Shown: positions 26,828-33,995 of the stretch, piece by piece
Layout of the letters: each line of letters opens with the position of its first letter
Numbering within the stretch: position 1 is the first letter of the stretch
Assembly: GCA_944363915.1 (NCBI GenBank)
Contig: CALVVR010000006.1
Location: 1 to 51,598, forward strand
Direction: 5' to 3'
DNA: 51,598 bases
Source: an uncultured Bacilli bacterium
GTDB taxonomy: Bacteria > Bacillota_I > Bacilli_A > RF39 > UBA660
Made by a program: the position numbers and the translations under genes
The notes under the pieces: generated by a model
Database searches by the model: none
The model's input: only the letters and a program-made list of their open reading frames with translations
Told to the model about the DNA's origin: nothing

Positions 26828-27805
26828 ATGGATCAGATTAAAATGGGAAAATTTATTAAAGAATTACGTCAAGAAAAAGGTCTTACCCAAAAAGAAATCG
26901 GCGATAAATTAAATATAACAGATAACTCTATTTCTAAATGGGAAAGAGGAATAAATGCACCTGATATTTATCTTTTAGCGCCGTTATCGAAAATATTAGG
27001 AGTAAGTATTAATGAATTATTAAATGGCAAGAGAAATTATAAAAAAAAGAGTAAAAAAAACAATCGTAATAAAATTTTAGAAGTTGAAAATTTAAATAAA
27101 AATTTTAGTAAAAATAAAATATTAAATGATATTAATTTAACGATTTATGAAGGAGATATTGTCGGTTTAATTGGTCCTAATGGGGCTGGTAAAACGACTT
27201 TAATTAAAACGATTTTGAATCTTTATTATCCTAGTAGTGGTGAGATTAAAATATGTGGTTTTAATCTAAAAAATGATTTTGAATTAATAATGGCTAAAAT
27301 TGGTTCTTTAGTTGAAACACCTGATTTTTATCAACATTTATCAGGATTACAAAATTTAAAAATGACAATGATGATGAATAATATAAAAGATTATGAATAT
27401 ATGGAAAAAATAATTAAATTATTAAAATTAAATACGCGAATAAATGATAAAGTAAAAAAATATTCTCTAGGAATGAAACAACGTTTAGCTTTGGCTAATG
27501 CCCTTATTAAAAAACCACAATTTTTAATTTTAGATGAACCAACTAATGGTTTAGATCCTTTAGGAATTAAAGAATTAAGAGATATAATTAAATTTGTTAA
27601 CGAAAAATTTAATACGACAATTTTAATTAGTAGTCATATTTTGCCAGAAATCGAAAATATTTGTGATGAAATTATTATTATTGATAACGGTTATATTATC
27701 GAACAATTAGATATTAGTGATATTAAATATCAGAATATTTCTTTAGAAAAAGAATTTTTAAACAAAACTAGTGGTTCAAAAAGTCAAATTGGTGGTGAAT
27801 TATGA
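26828..27805 (+). CDS. XRE-family HTH domain fused to an ABC transporter ATPase
   Basis: This 325-residue protein joins two domains usually made separately. Residues 1-68 are a Cro/CI-type helix-turn-helix (FIKELRQEKGLTQKEIGDKL, then SISKWERG and ISINELLNG-type ending). A Lys/Asn-rich linker (about 67-80) leads to a complete ABC ATPase: Walker A GPNGAGKTT near 113-121, signature YSLGMKQRL near 216, Walker B FLILDEPTNGLD, and switch His in ISSHI. The ATPase resembles bacitracin- or lantibiotic-type (BcrA/LanF) subunits. The next gene is its ABC-2 permease, overlapping by 4 nt. The fusion suggests that the transporter ATPase also regulates transcription, perhaps of its own operon. AAGGAGG precedes the ATG. 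Confidence 0.93.
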   Translation: MDQIKMGKFIKELRQEKGLTQKEIGDKLNITDNSISKWERGINAPDIYLLAPLSKILGVSINELLNGKRNYKKKSKKNNRNKILEVENLNKNFSKNKILNDINLTIYEGDIVGLIGPNGAGKTTLIKTILNLYYPSSGEIKICGFNLKNDFELIMAKIGSLVETPDFYQHLSGLQNLKMTMMMNNIKDYEYMEKIIKLLKLNTRINDKVKKYSLGMKQRLALANALIKKPQFLILDEPTNGLDPLGIKELRDIIKFVNEKFNTTILISSHILPEIENICDEIIIIDNGYIIEQLDISDIKYQNISLEKEFLNKTSGSKSQIGGEL

Positions 27806-29406
27806 AAATAATAAATTTGATTAAATGTGAATTTATTAAAAATTATAATTTAAAAAATTTACTAATTATTTTAATCACTTTGTTAATATCTACTGTTGCT
27901 ATTAGCAGTTTATGGTTTTTATTTTATGAAGGTTTAGATGATTTTGAAAGTCGTTTTAATGATGGAATAGCATATTCGCAAAATAAATATGAAAGTTATG
28001 AAGTTTTGGATGATTCATTTGAAAAAGAATTTTATTTAAATTATTATCAACAAAGAATTGAAATGTTAGAAAAAAAGAAAACAATCACTAATTATTTTCA
28101 AGAATGTTTTCAAGATAAAGTTTTAAGTGAAATTAATTATTTAGAAAATGAGATATTTGTTTTAGAGCAAATGATTGATAATTTTAATAATCCATATTTT
28201 AAAGAAATAGATGAATATGAAATCGGTATCGATGGCGATGTTTATAATGAATATCAAAGTATTATAAGATCTAATTATTCTGATGATATCGATGAAATGA
28301 AGAAAGTAAAAGAAGAAAAAGAAAAAGTGAAAATTGCATATGAAAATATTTTTAAAGAAAATAAATATTATAAATATATTGAATATTTATTAAAAACTGA
28401 AAGTTTTTCTTCTGAATATCAAACATTTTATGAAAATGTCGTTTCCCAAAAAATAGCTGATGAAAGAGATTATAGGATAATTAGTTTTGAACAACTACAA
28501 CAATTAGAATCATATGTTATTTATAATCAAACAGTAACCAATGATGAATTTAATCAGGATTCATATTTAAAAAATCAATTTTCTAATTATGATAATTATG
28601 TTAAATTTAATGAAAAATATTTAAGTATTATTAAGGAAAAAATAGCAATAATCGATTATAGTATCGAGAATAATATCAAACATGATATTAGTTTTACTAA
28701 CCTAGATTTTTTTGAAATAGAAGAAAAAGAATTAAATTCTAAAATAATTGTTAATCAAATTGGCTATTTATCAATAATTGTTATTATTTTGGTAGTTTTG
28801 ACAAGTGGTAATATCATTACTGGTGAACATTCTAAAAAAACTGAGAAAATACTGTTTACTTATCCGGTCAAAAAGTGGAAAATCCTTTTAAGTAAGTTTT
28901 TATATTTAATTATTCATAGTTATATAATTTGGTTTATAGCTTTAATATTATTGTTGTTATTATCGGGAATAAATTATGGTTTTATTGATTTGTTTACTCC
29001 TAAATTAATTTATAGTTCTAGTGGGGTATTAGAAGTAAATTATCTACTTTATATTATTAAAGAAATATTTATCTGTAGTATTCCGGTAATTAGTTTTTTA
29101 GCTATTCTTTTACTTATTTCAGTTATTTCATTAAATACTACTTTAACAATTGGGATAAGTATCATTTTAGCAATTATCTCACCACTTTTATGGTTATTAA
29201 TTAAATTTAAAATGGAATTTTTGATTTATACACCATTTCCTTATTTTGATTATGGCATTATTTTAAATAATTCTTCATTATTTTTAGGTGCTTTAAAATA
29301 TGTTGATTTTAATAATTATCTTGGCTTAATTATTTCGATAATAACAATTATAATTTGTTATATACTTTCTAATATATTATATATAAAAAGAGATATTAAA
29401 AATTAG
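27802..29406 (+). CDS. ABC-2 type permease with large extracytoplasmic domain
   Basis: This 534-residue membrane protein has TM1 (about 18-40), a ~270-residue extracytoplasmic region (about 41-315) rich in Glu, Lys and Tyr and predicted mainly helical/coiled-coil, and five more membrane helices from about 317. A GNIITGEHSKKTEKILFTYPVKKW segment between TM2 and TM3 is the cytoplasmic coupling region typical of ABC-2 permeases. It is translationally coupled to the HTH-ATPase and is its obvious partner. The architecture resembles export or self-immunity transporters for peptides or membrane-active compounds; the substrate is unknown. No peptide precursor or modification genes are nearby. Confidence 0.88.
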   Translation: MKIINLIKCEFIKNYNLKNLLIILITLLISTVAISSLWFLFYEGLDDFESRFNDGIAYSQNKYESYEVLDDSFEKEFYLNYYQQRIEMLEKKKTITNYFQECFQDKVLSEINYLENEIFVLEQMIDNFNNPYFKEIDEYEIGIDGDVYNEYQSIIRSNYSDDIDEMKKVKEEKEKVKIAYENIFKENKYYKYIEYLLKTESFSSEYQTFYENVVSQKIADERDYRIISFEQLQQLESYVIYNQTVTNDEFNQDSYLKNQFSNYDNYVKFNEKYLSIIKEKIAIIDYSIENNIKHDISFTNLDFFEIEEKELNSKIIVNQIGYLSIIVIILVVLTSGNIITGEHSKKTEKILFTYPVKKWKILLSKFLYLIIHSYIIWFIALILLLLLSGINYGFIDLFTPKLIYSSSGVLEVNYLLYIIKEIFICSIPVISFLAILLLISVISLNTTLTIGISIILAIISPLLWLLIKFKMEFLIYTPFPYFDYGIILNNSSLFLGALKYVDFNNYLGLIISIITIIICYILSNILYIKRDIKN

Positions 29407-29772
29407 AATATAAAGATAATAATATTTTATAAAAAAATAATAGTAGAACTTTATCATTCTTTCATTTAAATTTTATAAGTTTTTAGAGATTATTCTTAAA
29501 TAGATTTATTAGAAATTTAATCAATTAGCAAAACATAAAATAAATCACAAGTAGCAGAGCAAACCTTTATTAAGAAAACATTCTGTTATTTTTTGCTCTA
29601 AAATAAATTTTGAATTGATTTGTGGAATTCTATATAAAAAGGAATAAAAATAATGAAATTAAATAAAAGATTTGAATTAAGTATTAAAAAAATCAATATA
29701 AAAAAATTAGACATTATAAAAGTAAAGAAAATCAAATAGTTTATGCTATAATTAATACGAGGTGATATTAAA
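29407..29772. other. Long AT-rich intergenic region before the Nudix cassette
   Basis: This 366-nt stretch has no supported gene apart from the downstream promoter elements. It contains an 8-bp inverted repeat (AGAGCAAA 29556-29563 / TTTGCTCT 29592-29599) enclosing 28 nt. It also contains a 28-codon Lys-rich reading frame (29653-29739) that I do not accept as a gene. An extended -10 (TGCTATAAT, 29744-29752) lies 7 nt before the GAGG ribosome binding site of the first Nudix gene. No clear terminator for the permease gene was found. Confidence 0.6.
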
Positions 29773-30291
29773 ATGAAAGAAACAATATATAATTATGATT
29801 ATTTAAAAGATGAAGATATAACTGAAACAGTTATAAGAATGAAAGCCTTAATAATTAATAATAAAAATATAATTTTAGGTAACGAGAATAATATATATCA
29901 ATTTCCTGGAGGACATTTGGAAGAAAATGAAACTTTTGAAGAATGTTTAAAAAGAGAAGTATTGGAAGAAACAGGTATAGAGATTGATAATAATGAAATA
30001 AAAAGACCATTTATGAAAGTTACATATTTAAATAAAGATTGGCCAGAAATCGGGAAAAATAGAAAAGCTGAAATATATTATTATTTAATTGAAACTACTA
30101 AAAATCCTGATATGAGTAAAGTTAACTACACTGAACATGAAAAGCAAGGTAACTTTAAAATTGAATCTATCCCTTTAAATGAATCAATAAAAATTATTGA
30201 AGTTAATATTCCAAAAAATGAAAAAAATAAGGTTATAGCACCAGATATGATAATGGCTATAACAGAATATCTACATCAATGTGAAGAGTAA
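29773..30291 (+). CDS. Nudix hydrolase (first of tandem pair)
   Basis: This 172-residue cytoplasmic hydrolase cleaves a nucleoside diphosphate linked to another group. The Nudix box is intact from residue about 43 (GGHLEENETF, then REVLEETGIEI), giving the metal-binding REXXEE. The N-terminal TIYNYDYLKDEDITETVIRMKALIIN block resembles a known Bacilli Nudix subgroup whose substrate is not established. The protein is about 40% alike by eye to the next gene product, so the pair arose by duplication. GAGGTGAT and an extended -10 precede the ATG. It heads a three-gene unit with the next two genes. Confidence 0.92.
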   Translation: MKETIYNYDYLKDEDITETVIRMKALIINNKNIILGNENNIYQFPGGHLEENETFEECLKREVLEETGIEIDNNEIKRPFMKVTYLNKDWPEIGKNRKAEIYYYLIETTKNPDMSKVNYTEHEKQGNFKIESIPLNESIKIIEVNIPKNEKNKVIAPDMIMAITEYLHQCEE

Positions 30292-30293
30292 AA

Positions 30294-30830
30294 ATGAAGT
30301 TTAAAGAAAAAATATATAACAATGACAATTTAGATAATCAAGATATTGATGAAAAAACAACACGTGCAAGAGCTATTATTATTAACTTTAATAAAAAAAT
30401 ATTGATGTGTTATTCAAATGGCCGTAATCATTATGTATTTCCTGGAGGACATTTAGAAAATGATGAAAACTTAATTGATGGGTTAAAAAGAGAAGTATTA
30501 GAAGAAACTGGAATAGAAATAGAAGAAAAAAACATTATACCTTTTTATTCTATAAAATATTATTGTAAAAATTATCATGGTAGTGGTAAAAATAGATTGG
30601 TTGAAATATATTATTTTTTGGTTTATACTGATTTATTTTATGATGTTTCTAATATAACACTAGATGAAAATGAAAAAAACGAGAAATATGAATGTAGATA
30701 CATCGAAATTAGCAATTTGATGGATGTTTTATTACAAAATAAGCAAGTTACAAAAGAATCAAATAGTTCATTAGATGATACGATTTTAGTATATAAAGAA
30801 TTTTTATTTAAGAACAATTACGGAGAATAA
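30294..30830 (+). CDS. Nudix hydrolase (second of tandem pair)
   Basis: This 178-residue paralogue of the preceding gene product has the Nudix box FPGGHLEND followed by REVLEETGIEI, all metal ligands present. The N-terminus (KEKIYNNDNLDNQDIDE) parallels the first copy, but the region after the box (YYCKNYHGSGKNRLVEIYYF) and the C-terminal 50 residues differ. Retention of two active copies side by side suggests different substrates or a hetero-oligomer. It starts 2 nt after the previous stop, so translation is coupled. Confidence 0.92.
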   Translation: MKFKEKIYNNDNLDNQDIDEKTTRARAIIINFNKKILMCYSNGRNHYVFPGGHLENDENLIDGLKREVLEETGIEIEEKNIIPFYSIKYYCKNYHGSGKNRLVEIYYFLVYTDLFYDVSNITLDENEKNEKYECRYIEISNLMDVLLQNKQVTKESNSSLDDTILVYKEFLFKNNYGE

Positions 30831-30832
30831 AT

Positions 30833-32008
30833 ATGGAAGATTATGATGCTTTTAATGAGATGCAAAATATAAAAAGTAAAAAGTCAATAGCTATTATTGA
30901 AGATGATGAAAATTTTGTGATAGAAAATTTGCTTGATTCAACTTTTGAAATAATGCTAATTAGATTAAGTTATGATTTATCTTGTTTTTCAGATAATTAT
31001 ATAGATAAAACAAAAGCGTTGTTTACATTTTATTATAATGAAAAAAATAGTTATGAAAATGAATTGTTACGCTTGAAGAAACACTTTATTCATTATCAAA
31101 GGAAACCTAGTATTGCATATATACCACATAATAACAAATATTCAAAATTAGAGAAAATGCTAATTGAAATTGGTATAAAATGTGTTTCTAATAAACAGCA
31201 ATTTATTAAAATAATTAATAGTAATAAGCTAATATTTATAGATAGTGATGCGACACTAAAAAAAACAAATGGAACAATTTCTGAAAGAGTAAAAAAAGCT
31301 ATTCAAAAAAATAGAGAAATTGGTAATAAGATTGTTATTAGCACTGCTAGGCCTCGTTATCAAACCCTTGAAGTTATGAGAGAATCTGGAGCTGATAGTA
31401 TTATTGTTTCGTCTAACGGTTCAGAAATTTATGACAGTAATAATAAAAATATTATATTTAATTCATTTGTCGATAATGATGAGATAATTAAATTAGTAGA
31501 ATATGCATATTCATTAGACATTAGATTAATACTGGTTATGGAAGATTATGAGTATGTTACTAAAAATATAAGAAATCCAAATCAAAAATTATTAGACAAA
31601 AATAATTATAAAAATGAATTAGCTAAATGTAATGTTAAACAATGTATGTTTATTGATAAAAAGAGTAACGAAATTTATAAAATGAAAGATATATTATTTC
31701 AAAATGATAAGTTACATATAGTAGATGAAATTAATGAAAATAGTTCATACGAAGAAAAATGGTTTAGTGTAGCTAATTCAAATTGCTCTAAAGGGAATGC
31801 ACTAAGAATTTTGTCGAAATACTTGAATATACCTATCGAAGATACAATAGCAATTGGAAATGACAAAAATGATATTTCTATGTTTGAAGTAGCGGGATTA
31901 AGTGTTGCAGTAGCTAATGCATCTGACAATATAAAAAATAAAGTTGATCATGTTACTTTATCAAATGATGAAGATGGTGTGGCTGTTTTTCTTGAAACAT
32001 TGTTATAA
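30833..32008 (+). CDS. HAD-IIB (Cof-type) phosphatase with unknown N-terminal domain
   Basis: This 391-residue protein ends the Nudix cassette, starting 2 nt after the second Nudix gene. The C-terminal 250 residues are a Cof-like HAD phosphatase: IFIDSDATLK (DxD nucleophile pair, about 139-148), VISTAR (motif II), NCSKGNALRIL (motif III Lys) and AIGNDKNDISMF (motif IV). In motif I the usual DGT Gly is replaced by Ala (DSDAT). The N-terminal ~130 residues, with RKPSIAYIPHNNKYSKLEKMLIEIGIKC, are a separate domain that I cannot assign; the ending faintly resembles a GNAT-type half. It probably dephosphorylates the product of one of the Nudix enzymes, an inference from order only. Confidence 0.85.
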   Translation: MEDYDAFNEMQNIKSKKSIAIIEDDENFVIENLLDSTFEIMLIRLSYDLSCFSDNYIDKTKALFTFYYNEKNSYENELLRLKKHFIHYQRKPSIAYIPHNNKYSKLEKMLIEIGIKCVSNKQQFIKIINSNKLIFIDSDATLKKTNGTISERVKKAIQKNREIGNKIVISTARPRYQTLEVMRESGADSIIVSSNGSEIYDSNNKNIIFNSFVDNDEIIKLVEYAYSLDIRLILVMEDYEYVTKNIRNPNQKLLDKNNYKNELAKCNVKQCMFIDKKSNEIYKMKDILFQNDKLHIVDEINENSSYEEKWFSVANSNCSKGNALRILSKYLNIPIEDTIAIGNDKNDISMFEVAGLSVAVANASDNIKNKVDHVTLSNDEDGVAVFLETLL

Positions 32009-32050
32009 CTCGAGTTTTTCAATTGTAAATATCAAGAAACTTATTATAGA

Positions 32051-32079
32051 AAAAAATGTCAATTTGTGACATTTTTTTT
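32051..32079 (+). terminator. Terminator of the Nudix-HAD unit
   Basis: A perfect 11-bp stem (AAAAAATGTCA / TGACATTTTTT) with a 5-nt loop ends in T's. It lies about 40 nt past the HAD stop. Confidence 0.8.
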
Positions 32080-32112
32080 AATTTACAACATATTTTTAAA
32101 TAGGTGAGTAAT

Positions 32113-33246
32113 ATGAAAAAAGTATTTGGTATTTTAATGATTTTATTAGTTTTATTTCCATTTTCGGTAAAAGCAGCTGATCTAGCTCCTAATGCCAGTA
32201 GTGTTATTGTACTAGAACCGACTACAGGTGAAATTATTTATGAACGAAACTCTCATGAACGAAGACATCCAGCTAGTATGACTAAGATAATGACGATGTT
32301 ATTAGTAATGGAATCAATTGAAAAAGGAATAATAAAATGGGATGATATGATAACTGTTTCTGAAAATGCTTCAAGTATGGGGGGTAGTCAAATTTTATTA
32401 GAAACCGGAGAACAGATGAGTGTTTACGATATGTTTAAAGGATTAGCTGTAGCAAGTGGTAATGATGCAGCTGTAGCTTTAGCAGAGAAGATTGCAGGAA
32501 CAGAAGAAATGTTTGTTAAAATGATGAACGATAGAGCAAAAGAATTAGGACTACAAGATACTAATTTTAAAAATAGCCACGGATTAGATGAAGCTAATCA
32601 TTATTCAACTGCTTATGATATGGCAATGATGGCTAAAGAATTAGTTAAACACGAAAAAGTTTTTGAATTTACTTCTATTTATGAAGATTATTTAAGAAAA
32701 GGAACTGATCGGGCATTTTGGTTAGTTAATACTAATAAATTAGTTAGGTTTTATAACGGAGTAGATGGATTAAAAACGGGGTACACCGCTGAAGCGGGAT
32801 TTTGTATAACAGCCACCGCTAATATCAATGATATGCGGATTATCACTGTCGTTATGGGTGAACCAGATAGTGACACAAGAAATAAAGATGTCTCTAGTGT
32901 ATTCGATTATGTTTATGCCCAGTATGGATTACAGAAAATAGTGGATACTGATACTGTTTTAGAAGAAGTAGCTGTGGAAAAGGGGAAAAATGAATATGTG
33001 GGAATAGTAGCAAAAGAAGATATTACCGATTTATATAATAAAAATGATGGAGTAGGTGATTTTACTTATGATGTTGATATCGATAAAATAAAAGCACCAA
33101 TATCTAAAGGGGATGTGGTTGGTAAACTCACTTTAAAAGAAAATGGAAACATCATAAAAACAGTTGATTTAACTGTTCAACAAGATGTTGAAAAAGCTAA
33201 TATATTTGAATTATATTTAAGATATTTAAAACAAATTTTTGATTAA
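32113..33246 (+). CDS. Serine-type D-alanyl-D-alanine carboxypeptidase (PBP5/6, DacF-like; peptidase S11)
   Basis: This 377-residue secreted penicillin-binding protein trims D-Ala from wall stem peptides. A signal peptide ends at VKAADL (about residue 22). The three active-site motifs are SMTK (nucleophile Ser, about 57-60), SGN (about 114-116) and KTG (about 221-223). A C-terminal beta domain follows, and the protein ends in an amphipathic helix (FELYLRYLKQIF) that anchors it to the membrane surface. The ATG at 32113 is used rather than the GTG at 32104, which is part of the TAGGTGAG ribosome binding site. It is the third D,D-carboxypeptidase in the window, from an unrelated fold to the two VanY-type ones. 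Confidence 0.95.
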   Translation: MKKVFGILMILLVLFPFSVKAADLAPNASSVIVLEPTTGEIIYERNSHERRHPASMTKIMTMLLVMESIEKGIIKWDDMITVSENASSMGGSQILLETGEQMSVYDMFKGLAVASGNDAAVALAEKIAGTEEMFVKMMNDRAKELGLQDTNFKNSHGLDEANHYSTAYDMAMMAKELVKHEKVFEFTSIYEDYLRKGTDRAFWLVNTNKLVRFYNGVDGLKTGYTAEAGFCITATANINDMRIITVVMGEPDSDTRNKDVSSVFDYVYAQYGLQKIVDTDTVLEEVAVEKGKNEYVGIVAKEDITDLYNKNDGVGDFTYDVDIDKIKAPISKGDVVGKLTLKENGNIIKTVDLTVQQDVEKANIFELYLRYLKQIFD

Positions 33247-33272
33247 GAAATTAGTTAATTAATTTCTTTTTT
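33245..33272 (+). terminator. Terminator after the PBP5-like gene
   Basis: A perfect 9-bp stem (AAGAAATTA / TAATTTCTT) with a 6-nt loop is followed by TTTT. It starts in the TAA stop. Confidence 0.78.
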
Positions 33273-33309
33273 ATTAATATTAATGATATAATTAGATTGG
33301 TGAAATTAA

Positions 33310-33948
33310 ATGAAACAAATAATTGAAGATTATTGTTCGAAGTTTAAAAGCAAATCATTATATATTTTTAATATTATTGTATCTGGTATTTTTTTGATAC
33401 TTTTATTTGTTGGAGCTAGATGCCTTGATAGTGCAGATTATATTATATATTTTATATGTTTGGCTTTTGTCAATTATTTGCCTGCTTTTGCTTTTAAATT
33501 GAAATATGTGAATAATTTAAAGAAAATTAAAATAAGTGAAATAATTAAAATAAATGACATTTATGATTCAATGATTGAAAAGGAAAAGATTGATTATATT
33601 CAGAAAAACATATTGAATAATAAAAGCTACGATATACCTTGCTTAATTAACTATTTAAAAATAACTAATAAAAAAATAGATAAATTCACTATTAAAGATA
33701 TTATAATCATTTTAATAGGTCTTATATATGGAGCAAGTCTAAATAGTGGTCAATTAGATTTAAAAAGTTTTGCTGAAGCTTTAAAAAGTAGTTATGTTTT
33801 ATTTTTGACTAGTTTTATGATATATATTTTTTGCATTAGAATAATTAAGAATGCTGTATTATTTAAAGAAGATTATCATAAAGAAGAATTATTAAAGTAT
33901 ATTTTAGAATTACAATTTGATAATCATAATAAAAAAATAATCTTTTAA
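33310..33948 (+). CDS. Hypothetical membrane protein
   Basis: I do not recognise this 212-residue protein. It has four hydrophobic segments in two hairpins (about 19-37, 43-60, 127-145 and 160-178) separated by a 60-residue cytoplasmic-type region rich in Ile and Lys (KKIKISEIIKINDIYDSMIEKEK). The C-terminus is charged. GGTGAAATTAA precedes the ATG. It sits between a wall carboxypeptidase gene with its own terminator and addB. It has no obvious functional link to either. Confidence 0.75.
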   Translation: MKQIIEDYCSKFKSKSLYIFNIIVSGIFLILLFVGARCLDSADYIIYFICLAFVNYLPAFAFKLKYVNNLKKIKISEIIKINDIYDSMIEKEKIDYIQKNILNNKSYDIPCLINYLKITNKKIDKFTIKDIIIILIGLIYGASLNSGQLDLKSFAEALKSSYVLFLTSFMIYIFCIRIIKNAVLFKEDYHKEELLKYILELQFDNHNKKIIF

Positions 33949-33995
33949 TAATGAAAAGACATTAATGATATAATTATTTAAGAAGTAGGTGATAT

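Noticed and set aside
29653-29739. 28-codon Lys/Ile-rich reading frame with AAGGA upstream
   Set aside because: Short, low complexity and expected by chance in such AT-rich DNA; no overlap or conservation signal supports it.
24083-32008. Kinase, HTH-ABC/permease and Nudix-HAD block as a phage-defence island
   Set aside because: No known defence effector (nuclease, TIR, NADase, CARF, toxin), no integrase, and no att-type repeats were seen; the association is positional only.
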